Shown here one piece after another: positions 26,996-40,966 of a stretch of 64,000 bases of DNA. Under the pieces are notes generated by a model, which saw only the letters and a program-made list of their open reading frames with translations, was not told where the DNA came from and did not search any database. The position numbers and the translations under genes were made by a program. How positions within the stretch are numbered: the first letter of the stretch is position 1; every line of letters begins with the position of its first letter. This DNA comes from Paralichthys olivaceus (taxonomy: Eukaryota; Chordata; Actinopteri; Pleuronectiformes; Paralichthyidae): positions 24,007,501-24,071,500 of the forward strand of contig NC_091100.1 in assembly GCF_024713975.1 (NCBI RefSeq), given 5' to 3'.

Positions 26996-27652
26996 CACAT
27001 CACATTAGTTTTTCATTGTGGACACTGTCACAGCTCAGAATTGTTGTTTGTTCTTTCATTCTGTTTATGTACCATTTCATTTTAATTACTTAAATACCAG
27101 CACACACACACCCAGTTCAGTGGCATGTACTGTCGAGCATGCAAATGCCTATTGACCTTTTAAAATTTTGAAGAAGCTGTTATTATATTCCAGTGTCTCA
27201 TAACAAATTGCACAGTAGGCTGCACTCACACGGCGACAGTCTGAGACAAATAGAAAATATTGTCGCTGTCTACTTTCTCTGTGATTGATTTCATTGTAAA
27301 CAAGTTAACAAGCCACCTTCAGTTGGACTGTAGCTCTAGCAGCAATGAACGTCAAGCAGCAAGTGGCAGCTTCTGCTCGGTTGCCTGCTCAGCCACATTT
27401 CACCTTAAGTAAACACAGCGGAAACTTTGATCCACTGGTAAAACTCATGCTTTCTCTGTGTGTTATAACATTTATGTTCACTGAGGTGGCCCAGTTGATA
27501 AACTCACGGGACAGCAGACGTGTATTTCCATCCAGCTTGCATTAGTAAAAGTCCAAACATGTCTTCTTTTCTCTATTCTATTGTGAAACTATGACACCTC
27601 TTATGACAGAGGTGTGACAGAACTGATGGTGAACCTTTGATGAAAGATGAAA
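26996..27652. other. Region downstream of sp6
   Basis: This stretch holds the presumed sp6 3' UTR on the minus strand. A minus-strand ATTAAA lies near 27078, but I see no strong AATAAA close to the stop. Confidence 0.35.
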
Positions 27653-28579
27653 TTAGCTGGACTGCCCTGTCACACTAGAGACTGAGGGGTCTGTCTCACA
27701 TTTCAGCTTCATCGGAGGCTCTGTGGTGTCGGACACAGACACGTTTGAGGATGTCTGGGGGGGAGTGGATGCATCAAAGCCCTTATCCATCCTGCCATCG
27801 CCATTTACCCTCTCCTCCCCATGTCCTGGCGGGGACTCGTGTGTGCGCATGTGCTTGGCCAGGTGGTCGTTGCGCATAAAGACTCTGGGGCATAATGCAC
27901 AGCTGAACTTCTTGGCTCCCGTGTGCGTCTGCAGGTGGCGCTGCAGTTCATCAGAGCGTGTGAATCTCTTGCCACAGAAGAGCCAGTTGCAGACAAATGG
28001 CCGGTCTCCGCTGTGCCATCGTAGGTGCGCCTTCAAGTGGGAGGTCTTAGCATACGCTTTGCCGCAGCCGGGGATGTGGCAGTTGTGCATGTGCTTCCTT
28101 CTGCTGTCATCAGGGCTCTGGCCCAGCTGCTCAGCATGGACGCAGTTAGGGCAGCGACACGCGGCCTGACCAGCGCCTCTGGAAGAGGAGCGGCGCGGGG
28201 GCTTGGGACGGACAGAAACAGAGGTCTCCTGCGGTTCCTCAAGAGAAAATGGATCTTGCTGCAGCATTTCAGGGGCCAGTGGCTCCATTTTGAAGCCATC
28301 CTGGGGGAAGAGGTGAGGCGAGTGTGAGGCTGGAGCGTGTTGAGCTGAAGGCAGGGTGCACAGCTGTGGGTCAGAGCCGTAGGGCCCTAAAGATGGCTGC
28401 AACCCCATGGAACTCCCTGGGCTCACTGAAGGCAAACCTACACCCTGGCCTGTCTGCAGGTCTATCCAGCTCCCTGGTTGGACGTCCCTGTGGAGGTCCC
28501 ACCACGAGGGGATGTTCATGTCTTCTGAGTTGCCACTAGGTGGGGCTGTCCGTAACCAGGGCTCGTAAGGGTGGGCCAT
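27653..28579 (-). CDS. sp6: Sp/KLF zinc-finger transcription factor Sp6 (epiprofin)
   Basis: Sp-family factor of ectodermal derivatives such as tooth and skin in mammals. One exon encodes 308 aa. Visible features: a WWDLH motif (26-30) and SWID (37-40), matching SP6's SWWDLH and SWMDL; a buttonhead box CRCPNC (141-146); and three C2H2 fingers at C167-H189, C197-H219 and C227-H247. Finger 1-2 text [19 protein letters not shown] and [14 protein letters not shown] is SP6-specific compared with SP7-9. The ATG aligns with an internal methionine of human SP6 (376 aa), so the N-terminal part of about 100 residues is absent. An in-frame TGA lies upstream, so the ORF cannot extend within this exon. 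A good acceptor at about 28695 suggests a 5' noncoding exon. The neighbour scrn2 supports the SP6 call. Confidence 0.93.
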   Translation of the reverse strand: MAHPYEPWLRTAPPSGNSEDMNIPSWWDLHRDVQPGSWIDLQTGQGVGLPSVSPGSSMGLQPSLGPYGSDPQLCTLPSAQHAPASHSPHLFPQDGFKMEPLAPEMLQQDPFSLEEPQETSVSVRPKPPRRSSSRGAGQAACRCPNCVHAEQLGQSPDDSRRKHMHNCHIPGCGKAYAKTSHLKAHLRWHSGDRPFVCNWLFCGKRFTRSDELQRHLQTHTGAKKFSCALCPRVFMRNDHLAKHMRTHESPPGHGEERVNGDGRMDKGFDASTPPQTSSNVSVSDTTEPPMKLKCETDPSVSSVTGQSS

Positions 28580-28695
28580 GTGAGCAGTTGGTGCAGGTGC
28601 AGGTTTGTTGGTTAGCCGCTCAAGTGTTGTTCACTATCTTTCTGGTATGGCTGAGAAGATTACCACATACTGGAACGATGATGCATTGAAAAACC
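28580..28695 (-). other. Likely 5' UTR part of the sp6 coding exon
   Basis: A strong polypyrimidine acceptor on the minus strand (tttctttctttag) ends at 28696. The 116 nt between it and the sp6 ATG contain a short upstream ORF that starts ATG CAT CAT and ends in TAA after eight codons, and the in-frame stop that bounds the sp6 ORF. Use of the acceptor is inferred. Confidence 0.5.
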
Positions 28696-31600
28696 CTAAA
28701 GAAAGAAAGAACAGAGAAATAGTTAAGTCTTCAATCTCACATCTCTTTCCCAGCTATATTTTGTCAATGACTTCACTGGAGCAGAAGCTGCAACTTTGAA
28801 GTCTTGAGGTCATTCTTCTCAATCTGACAGACTTTGAAGTCATGCAGCTTGTGGCCTAAATCCTCCTGTCTCCAACATTTATATGGCCAACCCCGAGCAC
28901 ACCCCCTTCATAGCCACGGATACTGCAGTTCTCACGCTGCGTGGCCGAGGAGGCAGAAGAGAGGGGGAGACAGACGTGTCCAGGCAGAGGCCTGCCACAT
29001 GCATCCGCTGCCAGGTACTTCCCATGTAGGACAGTCAAAGACAAGAGCAAAGAAAACAACATCATCGGCCCTGTGCAGAGGTAGTGGCAGCAGTGGGGGG
29101 AGATAAATGCTTGTAAGATTGGGGGGAGGGCCGAGTGAGAAGGGGAGTGTTGACAGGAGAGCAGTTTGGGGAAGGAAGAAGTTCCAGGGAGGTATGGCTG
29201 CAGGCCAAAGTCTATTTGTACGTCTCAGAGGTTTGTGAAGATGAAACCTGGCAGACAGGAGAACCAGTTTTTTTATGAATCACACATGATTTACAACAAC
29301 AGCCCTCAAGGCAAAGCTACAAAAGGAGCCCCGTAAAATGCCCCGCCTCCTACACACTGGCAGCAGAATGCATCAGCAGTTGCAGACTGACGGCATTCAT
29401 GAGAATGGGAGTCCAACAATAACACGCAACAATTCCTTTATGTGTATAATTATGTGCACATGCTCTCTAACAGTATCCTGTCCCCAACACGCTCCAAGTA
29501 TATTCAATGGTGCATATATCAAAAGTGTCAGTTAGCCATCCCACGGAGGAGGAGGGGCTCTAATTTTTAAGGGTGACACAAAGCTTGTTAAAGCTCAACA
29601 AGCCTGTGGAAAATTATGACAAGAAGGTACCAGCCTAAAGGACTCGGCTCCAAACATGTCCGAGCTCCAAACAATCTTGTTGACTTCCACCACACCCCCA
29701 TCACATCTACAATTATCTTTACAGCAGGAAACAGTAAAGTAGTCTGAAGCTTTAGAGACTGGTATCTTAGTCTCAAGATCAGTTGGTTTACTACTACTAC
29801 TACCATATCTCACCAAACAAACTACACAAGGTCAACTGGAAGACACGCATCACGACTGATATGTGGATCCATCGGGGGGCACGTGGTTCCCCGTACAGGT
29901 GGCGTCACTCTGAGACGTCCCCTGAGTAGATGTCAATTTGTTAATTCTGCTCAACCAAGGGGATAACACATCTTCACAGCTTCAGAGTCAAAACCACTCA
30001 GAGATGCTTTCTGGTTGCAATGAAATCGTAAAGCAATTAGTTTGAAATTCCCTAATGAAAGGTCTGCTGCTAAAGGCCAAACTGATTTATTTCATGGTGG
30101 CCTGGAGCCATAAGTACTGCTCTGTAATTTTTTGGGAATGCGACTCAGACGCACAGCAAAATGGTCCAACCCAACTCCGTTCTTACTTTAAAACCGTAAA
30201 CAGACCAAGACAGCAGCAACCTCCTCTCTTTGCTTAAGTGCTGGGAGCGTTCTGAGCTCCGAAGGGGAACAGCTGGCATAGGGGGGCCCCCAGGGGGGAA
30301 CGGCAGCCTGGGAGGAGTAGGATGGTACAGAGCAATGACAGAGCTCTGGTCATAAAACCTGCCCGACCAAGACCCAGCACAGCCCCCGGTTAACAAGGCT
30401 GCCATCATGAAGATGCACAAAGAGGGAGCGATGAAGAAAGAACGCCATTAGCGCTTCAAAACATTTAAACACAGTTGCTCTCATGGATGTGATTTTCAAA
30501 ATTACAAATTTGGAAACCTACTAATATGGCTTTTCCAAAAGGGGCTCTCCTTTTTCAGCCTTCTGATTATATTTTGAAGTCTGTTTAACAGCATCATTTA
30601 CAGAAAATCCTCAGTCCATCCACCACACGTCTCCTAGCCCATCTTATCTTATCACAGATATAGAACAACACAATGGGAACAGAAATGCTGACTGTCTGAG
30701 TGTGGACACAGACTAGTTTGAGTCAAATGGCAATTCCAAGAGGTTGGTTTTAACTTGCTCAGTGTACAAGATGGGTGGAGCAGAACACAACGGTTGAGCA
30801 GGGGTCAGGTCAGTTGACAGAGAAAGGCACTGTGGCGAAATTCAAAATCCAAAAATTAAATGTCTGAATCTGACTTTGCAGTTATAATGTGCAATGTTCG
30901 GATTGAAACCACAATGTAACCTGCACAGAACCAGGATGGGAACATACAGTGCTGGAGATGGAATGTTTATCCCTCTGATCAGTTTGTCTGTTTTCTAGTT
31001 TGACTATGATTGAGAGCAGATAGGATGACAGCTTTACATCCTCATTGATTTATGGGTGTCTGTCTGATGCTGATTTATAAACAGTTGTTGAAAATGCCGT
31101 CTTTGCTGAATATTTTACTACAGTTTGTACAAGCTGCTGGAGTTGTTTCCCCTTACAGCAAGGTTTCACAGCATTTTTATCCTTCTGTGGAGAGAGTGCA
31201 AACAGATATCTATTTCACATTTGATTGGCAAAGTGTCATGAGTTGCTGTTATCCGCCACTTGAAGTCTGAGCACTGGCACTGCTGCCTTTTTAAAAATGT
31301 AAAAATGGACAAAAACTGGTTGTTTATTCCTCCCAGTTGCCATCTGAATACAATTCTATGGGCTTAATATGCTTCAGTATTTACGTATTAACGCTCAGCA
31401 GGATTAAATATCAACGATACAGACAGGATTTATTTCACGATGAGATGGCACCTTAATGTGGCAGTAAAGAAATACACATAATATGTTAAATTTAACTAGT
31501 GTAGCTATCAATATTGTCAAGATACACACATACAATCATGGAGAGCGAAGTACTTATGTTAAGTTACCTAAGTACTTGCACTTTCATGTATTTCCATTTT

Positions 31601-33201
31601 TTGCTACTTTGTGATATGCTTTAAATGCCTTTTTTATTTCTTATAGTTGATTTTACACATAAATGCATATTTTATACATAAAAATCTTTTTACAAAATAT
31701 TCAATTTTTTTTGGATCAAACTGTCCAACATTATACAAAGTAATTAAAATTACTTCACCTCACCTCCAGACATTACAGCGTTAAAGTACCACATATCAAA
31801 ACATCAATAATAATAATCCGATAATTTGATTACTCACTGGGGCCATTTGGCATAATGGTATTTTCATTTTCAATACTGTAACTACACTGTAAGTACCTTG
31901 AATGGAGAGCTTGTACATTAACACTGTGGTATTGATAATTTTAATTAAAAGTAAATAGTATATATCTAAATAGTGGCTGCATTTGAAATACTTCCATCGC
32001 CACAATCAAGCTATTGAATGAAACCCTTCCTATAAAAAAAAATGTAATTAAAAAAACTCCAAATGAAACACAATACATAAATTCACATTATCAAATCCAA
32101 TGATGTGGACTTTTTCTTTTTAATTGCCAATATTCTGATGAATTTACTGTCTACATTTGCCTTTTATTGTCTGGGAAATGCTTATTTTCTCTCAGGTTTT
32201 AATACGTATCAGGGTTTTCTTCTTGTATGAAGAAGAGTCTACTTTTAAAAACCTAAATGATTTTATAGAAGGAAAAAGAGACGCAAAAATGAAAAAATGA
32301 GATCACAAATTAAAATTCACAGAAACAAATGTGTGGAGTTTCTCAACAAATGCAGATTTGATTCATTTTTCAAGACAACAGAGATTCTTCCTATGTTGTT
32401 TAACATTTCAAGCGACACATTATTCAAACTAACAAAGGCGTAAATAAATAAATTCTGAGTAAATGATATAGCAGGCGACATCCCATTGAAACCCCTTCCA
32501 CGCAGAAAGGTCATACTGCTGGAGTCTAGCTGCAGAAAACGGTCAGTTAAACATAATCCACACTTTGATTGTACCTGAAAAACCTGGACTTTATATTTAT
32601 ACATTCAACACATATTAGTGAAAAGAACACAATATAATAATAATAATAATTACACTTTACATTATTTCTTTATCTTCTTTATTTATTATATCTGATTGCA
32701 GCTCATGTTCCTCAAGTTAAAGGGGTTTACAGTGTGTCTATTAAAAGTTCTGGTCATTGTAACACATTATTCACTTTTTTTATCTTCTTTGGTCATGAAG
32801 GGACTTTAACTTTTCTGAATCTGAATTGAAGCCTATAGGATGTGACTGTGTCATAATGAATGATTGATCATTGATATAATCTCTGGTGATAAGAATGAAG
32901 GTCATTTGATTTAGAATCCACATATCCTGAATAAACAGACACATAAGAGAGATGACAGGAGGTTGCAGTGATAGAGCAAACTCAAACTGCTGAGTTACCT
33001 GTTGTCTCTTGGAGCTGCTGCTGCTATCTTCTGTTTGGAGCCAAGTCGGAACCCTGTGTGAAGAAACGTGCTCTCAGCTCAGCTCTGTCGCTTCTCCCCT
33101 GCGTAGAAAGGTGCCCAGAGAGAAATAATATCCTCATCATATTTCAGCGGCTCCAGGTGAAGGACACATGCAGGTAGACTGTGTTCTCTGCACTGACTCA
33201 C
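28696..33201 (-). other. Probable sp6 intron
   Basis: No gene can be supported. Minus-strand frames at 28856-29065 and 30145-30420 were checked for the missing N-terminal motif of Sp6 and do not match. The stretch 31540-31800 carries phrases ('aagtacttgcactttcatgt', 'ccagacattacagcgttaaa') of a common teleost repeat. Whether this is one intron depends on the exon proposed at 33202. Confidence 0.35.
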
Positions 33202-33320
33202 TCTGTGATCACGTTCGAGTCTTTGAGGCTCTCCAGGCTCCGCCCCCGGCGGCTCCGTGTGCTCCCCGGCTCAGGATGCGCCCTCGGCGGCTGCAAGGTG
33301 AGGAAGTGGCTCCCTGCGAG
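33202..33320 (-). promoter_or_regulatory. GC-rich island, candidate sp6 first exon/promoter
   Basis: A small GC/CpG-rich island sits in AT-rich DNA. On the minus strand it contains a GC box (GGGGGCGGAG) and a good donor (acaga|gtgagtca) with its last exon base at 33202. Together with the acceptor at 28695 this would give a two-exon sp6. A plus-strand donor (ctgcaag|gtgagg at about 33297) is an alternative reading, so strand is not settled. Confidence 0.4.
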
Positions 33321-36300
33321 ACTACTCAGGTGCCAACAGTAGAGGTGCAAGTACTTGTACTGTAGCTAAGTGCTAACCTGAGGTACCGGTACTGGTATCT
33401 TTATTCCACTGCAGTTCAGATAAGAGTATTGGGCTTTCTTTTTGCTTTGCTCCAGTTATTTGATAAGCTACTGGTTACTTTACAGGGGGTCAGAGGTCAG
33501 ACGGCATGGTCAATGACTGTGGGTCATTTCTCAATGATCTGTTGAATAATGGCTTTATTCACCTTAATAATTCAATTATTAAATTACGCCAGATCTCTAC
33601 CAAGATCTTCCATAGAAGACACGTGATGAACTTATGCTATAACACACCCATAGAAAAAAAAATGCAACCAACAGTATAGCTGCAGACAGCTGTAATACTG
33701 AAATGCTACTAAATAGATACTAAATACTATTTATTATTTATTATTTTATACTAAATAGTATTTTCATTGGTACTATACTCACAGGGTCCATTTACTTTAC
33801 TATTTTGACTACCTTTGGTACATTGATGTACATTTTCTTATATATAAAGAACCTTTCAAATATTTGGTATTGTTACTCCAGTGGTTCCAAAACCGGGAAC
33901 CATGAATTTTAATTTAATTTATTCCTCCCATCTTCGAAACTACAGTGTTGGCAGGTGAGTGATTCTGTTTGAAGTCTGACAACAATTCCAAAGTCTAAAA
34001 GTCAGAATCTAAAAGTCTTAAAAAATATCTAAAAGTCAGAATCTTAAGAACAAAATTATTAGTGGAATAATGACAGAGCTAAGGAACACCAGCCTTGTGT
34101 CATTTGGGAAATTGACTAGACGAAGACTGATTTATTCTGTCAAATCAATTTGTACAAATAGATTTAGCAAGTTCAACAAATATCGTTGGTCACAGCATAA
34201 GTGCATAACAGTTATGGACCTTGGAAATAATAGTTGGACATGAAAATATGAAATCAAAGACTACCTGCTACCTTTTCATGGCACTCCCCTTCCTTAGAAA
34301 GAGAGTAAATGATCATTTCTGTCAAAACATGTCTGTATTTCCTTGTTCGTAGTTGATATGAGAAGATGATATTCAGTTTGTAAAATAAACTATGCTCATA
34401 TTTTTAAACATCATATTCGCAGCAGCATTATTTCAAAACTACAGAGTATTGATACCTCACATAAATACAACACAATATTCTTTTGACATCAGGTAAAAGG
34501 TACATCATAAAGATTTATCATTTTACACTTTATCGTTATATTGATGTTAGCATCTTTACATGTTGTACAGCACTGATGCAGTGACCGAGTCAGGGTGGTG
34601 ACCACAGAGTGTTGAGACCTGGAAATCCTTTGATTGCAGACGCTCCTGAGAGGTGGTTTGACCCAGGCTACAACACATGCACAACACACACATCTGAATA
34701 TCTTACCTGGCAAAAAATAAATAAGAAAACAGTCACTCCTGTGTGCACAAGTTCTGTGAATCAAATCATCTGCACCCTTCAAAGAAGAATTCATTGTTCT
34801 AATAAACTGTTGTATAATGTTTATGCCAAATGTTACATTTTTATTCTTTTAACATAGCAAAGTTCATTCTGTAAGTGACTTTGAATGTACATCACACATT
34901 TAATAGTTTTTAACATCATCTTCCTTTGAGGGCTTTTTTATATTTTGTCTCCTCGCTGAGTTAATTCCTTTCCTGTCACAGCATGTTGGTGGAGCAGCTT
35001 CAAATCAACTGACAAACACAGACCACAGACAGGCCGGCGGGAAGTGACTTCCTACCCTCTGCTTTTTCTGAAGCAGCACTTTGCAAATGCTGAGTTTAAA
35101 GTGATAAAATGACGGTCATATAAAAGAACCACTGGGCGATCTGCAACTATTGACCGAGGATTCAACATGAGCCTTGATAGATTTATACAATCGGATCATT
35201 TCATTTAGAGTGATTGCGCTTATCAGGAAATGTAATTTCTCTCTAAGATTTTTGCATGAAAACGTTTTTTACGCTTAAATATCTGCAAATAAAAGTCAGA
35301 CAGCGAATTTAAATCGAATGGGATGAATTTGTTTCCAACACAGTAGAATTGAAATCAGTGTAATTAGTATAATATCTCAGTGACTCATATCTCTTACTAT
35401 AATGTCTTTATACACTTAGAGGAGATCAGGCCACTGAATTGAAGACCACACACCACGGCTAAATGGTGTTTACCAACGTCTTCAAATAGTCAAGCTTATT
35501 TCCTCATGAATACAATGCAGCACAATCAGAAAGAGACTGCTTCGTAACATTTAATTACGGCACAATTTCAACCGGGGGCTTACAAATTCTCTTAATGATT
35601 TAAATGTGTTTAGATTGCTTGTTTGACAGTTTTTATTTCTGTCACTGCTAACATTTTTTTTGTGGAAGAGTATTGTTGTGTGTACATGAAAATGTTTGTG
35701 GTTCTTTAAAAACTCTCACAAGGAGGCTTTCCTACCGATATTTACTCTTGACATTGTTTCGACCAAATCCCTGTGAATTTCAGTGAGGTGAAGTGAGGGA
35801 TTGTTTCGTATGACTGCAGCACCTTCGACCTTCACTGTTTACACCTAATCCATCTACCTATTACAAATTACGTTTCTATAGGTGTGGCTAATCAATTTTT
35901 AAATCATAATTATTTTTGATGTTATTCATTATCAAGCAAATTATAGAGATTGTGACATTAAATGACATTTTTGCTCTTGGTGTTATCACACTACATTCAC
36001 AAACCAATAGAATGACTGCCTATTTGGTGGCTTTGTGGATTGGACAAATATCTCACATCTCTCTGTCATAGAGTCTCTATCACGTGTGACAAACTTCCAG
36101 ACAATTATATGTATAAGTATTATATTTGACTATCTTTAAATGAAGCACCTGAGGAAACATGGTCGAAGTCTTGAAGAGAGGTGAGCAAAGAAAAAATGGG
36201 ATTTGAGATACTGATGCAGGTATGATCTGCCAGTGTCTTTAATGCCATGTGTTATAAATCATGGAGAATCTGAACTCACAATCACAATTCAGATCATTGA

Positions 36301-38875
36301 TTGTGATTGTGTATTAAAAGATCTTTGAAAGACTGACAACTACTACTACTTTTCAGTAATCTAGTAGAAACCAGACAGTGTAGTGATGTCAGCAGTGTAT
36401 AAGACTTAAAGGAAAAATGTATAAACTTTTTTATATCAGGGAATGAAGCAGGGAATATTTTTTCAGGCATCAAATTTCCAGTTTTGAAAACTTCCTGAAG
36501 GCCTGGAAAAACATTTTACCAATAATGTTTTAAGTTTTACATTTTTGGATCTTGTGAACAGACATTTGAGATTGTAAGCTGCACTGAGGGATGCAAAGTG
36601 TTGATAAAACCCAGATTCAAAAATATATTTTTAAAGAGTTTGAGTGTGTATAGTATGAGGATGAGATACAGCATTATAGCCATGAAATAGGCCATAAATC
36701 TTGATGCATTTGGAAAGAATTAATGAATGAAGTGAATCTCCACACAACTGAGCAAACACCATTACTGGAGGGGGAACATGAGATGTGGGTTAAGTGAGTT
36801 CAGTTGATTTGTCTCTGTGAAACTCTAAGGTCAAAACTGACTCTCTTTTGTCAATGATAAAGAATATGAATTCATATTCCAAACAAACATGACCAAATTA
36901 CCTTAGCCATACCAGGACAAATCCCTTTAAGAGTGGTCCCGTTAGTGGACAGTCAAAAAATCCATAATTTTTTACTAGCCCTCTTTGAAATTTGAATTCA
37001 AGGGTAACATGATTTCAAGGCCAACCTACGAATGGCCGATTGATTTTACATCCAGTCTGCCCTGACAGAGAGACAGGGAAGATGTTGTCATGAAAAACGT
37101 GGATGAGCTACAAAAGGTTAAGGAACGTGAAGAACAGACAGGGCAGCTGAGCTTTGTTATAGGGGAGAGAATGTCTCCAAGAGAGGATGACTGCAACACA
37201 GGGTTTAAGCTTGTTTACCCTTCTTCACTCTCTCTCCGACTGAGGACGGACTACAAAATGGAGTGATTCACAAAGTGATGGGGTGAGCAACAGCTGGTCG
37301 GTTAACATACTAACTTCAGTATATATCTCTGCGACGCAATACATTGATCTCTTTTACGCAATTTCAAAACAACCATCCATCCATCCTAAGGACGAAACAG
37401 TTGTTTCTTTACATTCTGTTGAGAGTCTTAGTTATTTTGAATGCTTTAAAGTTTAGTACTTACATATTGCCCCAATAAAGAAATAATTCAGCATTTGGCA
37501 TATAACCCTTTTAACTTTCCCCCCAAAGATTAGATAATGATTGACACTCTTGTCTCTAATATGATGCCAGAGCCAGATACTGGTTAGCTTAGCTTAGCAA
37601 AGACATAATAGGGAGAAACAGCTCTATCCAATGGTAAAGAAATCCAATTAGCAGACCCTTCAAAAGTCATTAATGAAAACATAATTAATTTCTTAAACAC
37701 TGATTCAAAAAAACGCTATTTTATGATATGGTATTTTATGGTATGGATATGGTTTTACAGGGGTTTGTAGGAAATCACACTGACCGAGAAATAGTTCAGC
37801 ACAGATCGTTTCATCATTGAAATAGCCACTGTTTTTAAGTTAAACAAACAAGACACAACATGTTAATGAATGCTTTAGGGGTGCTAATGTGTGGATTTCC
37901 ACAGTCTTTGTGCTAAGCTAATCAGCTCATGATGGAACATTTATATTTAAAAAAGCTCTCATGTAATGTTACGCTGGAACATTTTAATGGATATGACTTA
38001 ATATATTGATGTACCTATTTGCCAGTGTCCTATACACACCCCAAAGACATTGCATCACTGCTTGTTAGTATCCATTGTATTTTTAATTACAGTAATTATT
38101 CAGAAACAAGTTTGTGGAGCTTTTGCTTTGGTTTCTCTAAAGGTTCAAATAGTTTACGTGAGAGATCAGTCTGAATTCTGGAGCCTACAGTTTTTGTTCT
38201 TGTGTGTGTGTGCGTGTTAGTGTGTGTGTATACAGCTTGGGACTTTCCTTAAAGGATATGTGTTTTGTACACAAGATTCCCATCACATGAAGTTGGTTCT
38301 GATTCTGCTTCACTGGCCTGTGGCTGGTTTGACTTGCCTGTTGTCCCACGGGAACCACACTGGTGTCCCAGACAAATCCCCCTGCCAACACGCCAGCCTC
38401 CAGAGAACTAGGCCGGCTAAAGCCCCACTTCCCCTCCAGCAGCAGAAAAAAATCCAAGCAAAGTAAACAGTAAGCACCTAGTAGTCAACTTCCTTATCCT
38501 TGTTAATTATTCAAAATCCCAAAGGAGAGACCGGCCCACAGTTGTCTTCTGAGTCTTTTTTTTTCTCATACAGGCACTCACTCACCATAACAGCCCCCCC
38601 TCTCCTCCAGCCTCCCCTTTCAACTTCAAACCCAGTCATTTCTGCAAGCAGCGCTTTGATTGTACCAAACACCTGTATTTTTCGAGGAGAGACTTCCTTG
38701 TGAGCCCCCGCCTCCCATCTTTGATTGTTAAACAGCAGTGGCGCCGTCATTACTGTCTGAGCGACTGATGCCGCCCAGCTTCCCCTCCCATCTTCCACCT
38801 CTGCCTTTTAACCGGAACTTTAATTGCTCAGAGAAAATTTGGATTGCTTTATTTTATCTAATTTTCAAAACCCCC

Positions 38876-38900
38876 TTGTGTGTGTGTGTGTGTGTGTGTG
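38876..38900. repeat. (TG)n microsatellite
   Basis: About twelve TG units, followed by imperfect tgtgtgcg units to about 38920. Confidence 0.9.
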
Positions 38901-40928
38901 AGTGCGTGTGTGTGCGTGCATTCATTTGTGTGAAGGGTTGTAAAACTTAAAATGTGCCAGGTGGATTCATCAAATGAGGCAGAGTGGATCACAGATTGCC
39001 TTAAACTGTGCCTCAAATCAAAATGTCCTCAGGTTTGTTTTAAGAACTGGGAACTTTTCAAATGTTCAACATAAAGTTGGTTTTAACCAGATGGACACAG
39101 ACACCCAACATTTTTCTAGTTCACCAGTAATCCTCCTGGAAGGCAGACAGACAGACAGACACTTACACACACACACCTTTGCGGCAGTAATACTATGCTT
39201 TATTAGACAGCCTCTCCTGCCATCCTGTCTCCCCCCTCAGATTAATATCCTCTGGGCTTCTCACCAGCTGTTTCCGTCCCTAACACCCCTCATCTTCCTC
39301 CGGCCAGCCCTCCACTTCACATGGCAGGGCTTACAAACTGGGCCACAGCGCCTGAGTGGCTTTAGGAGAGGCTCTTGGCTTAGTGTGTGTGTGTGTGTGT
39401 GTGAGCTGAATGGCAGATGTCTGGTCCACAAATCTTGAACTATTTCATGATGCTGAGTCACCGTGTTGATAAGTTGATGAAATATTACATTACCTTATTT
39501 GAAGAAAAATGAAACCAGGCATATTGTGCATACACTTGGGATAATATTTATTTATTTTTGCCTAATGCTGCTGTCATTGAAGCTACCCTGTTACTAATGT
39601 TGAATATCAAACAGTTCTTTTAGGAGAAAAATCTGTCAATCTGATTGAATACATTTTTCATCACAGTTTCTAATGCATATTTACCATGTTTGTTTTTCAC
39701 TCCGTTCAGTTTCACTCTGAGCTAGTCCCTGTGCTTGTGAGTACTGTATATGTGTCTAAGGTCTCTCTTGGGTGTGTCAGCCTTTGGCTCAGGTGGGTGT
39801 TTACCTCTCTAGGTGTTTTTACTGTTTGTGTGTAAGGGCAGACAGGATGTGCGATGCTTGTCAGCACACTCCAGGAGATGAAAGGACGGAGAGGGTGTGG
39901 AAGTAGCCAAGTGCTGTTCAGGTAACAGGTTGTCTTCCCAGAAATCTCTCAAGAATTTAGTTGTGTTACCATCAGCAGACCTTGTGAGCCACGAGGGAAC
40001 GGCATTCACCACCAGGCCGCTTCAAAACATAACTCAGCACCTTCCACAAATCTGGACATAAGTGAGCACTGATAGGGTCCAGGTGCTCAATCTCAAAACA
40101 CAGCCATTAGTCAAACTTTCGGAGCAGCTAGGTCGGTGCTCCATGTTTCCTGTGGGCTCAGATGTGTGTGTGACCTGTTATTAGACAACCTACATTTCAT
40201 TTATTGCATCAACAAAACTTTACCAATACAACATGAGTCAGTTTTAAGAATGGGGCCTACTGACATGCATAATAATGAGCAATAGTTGTTGACACGACAG
40301 TAGTGGAGGAGGGGAACTACTTCGTTTTGTCACTCACTGCAATGCAGCTGGGCAGGTTTTAAAACCTACGTTCAACATATCCATGACAATCTGTTCATAG
40401 CACAGGCATGCTACCAGTAATTATGTAAATGTGTGCTCTGTCTCTATGCAATGTCTTGTGTAAAAAAAAATGTGTTGACCAAAAGAAGACAAAATATTTT
40501 CTTTTGGAGTCAGGTTTGCTTCTGCATCCAGCATCCATGGGGCGACATTTATCTGGAGTTGTGTTCAAAAGTCCACCAGCTGGTTGCTTACTTTGACTTT
40601 TGCTGCTGGGCGGGTACGATGGGTTCTTGGAAAACAGCTGCATGGTGCTTCCTGTCACTTCTTGTCAGTGTCTTTTACATGTACTTATTTGATCCATTGT
40701 TAATATAATTGTTGATTAATCCATCTTAATTGTTCATCCATTATTTGTGTAGCTGATTTAACTACAACCTTCACCGGTGTGTCAACTTTTGTTACAGTTT
40801 TTTATCACTGTTCAAAGCTTTGATTGGTTCAAATGGGCAAACAACCAGCAGTAGGATTCAGGGGCCTTGAACCATTTATTTTTGTACATTATAAAACATC
40901 TACAGTAAAGTAAAAATCCATACACATA

Positions 40929-40933
40929 TGGGC

Positions 40934-40966
<33 letters not shown>
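40929..40966. repeat. (AAT)n microsatellite
   Basis: About twelve uninterrupted aat units. Confidence 0.9.

Noticed and set aside
28526-28541. CTCF-like match CCACTAGGTGGGG inside the sp6 coding exon
   Set aside because: A key core cytosine is replaced by G, so it is a weak match within coding sequence.
28856-30420. Minus-strand frames that might be the missing N-terminus of sp6
   Set aside because: None contains the MLTAVCGSLG-type motif or other SP6 N-terminal text, and no fitting splice pair joins them to 28579.
34489-34857. Opposed frames of 82-101 codons at 34.5-34.9 kb
   Set aside because: No motifs, no splice support, and AT-rich surroundings; likely chance.
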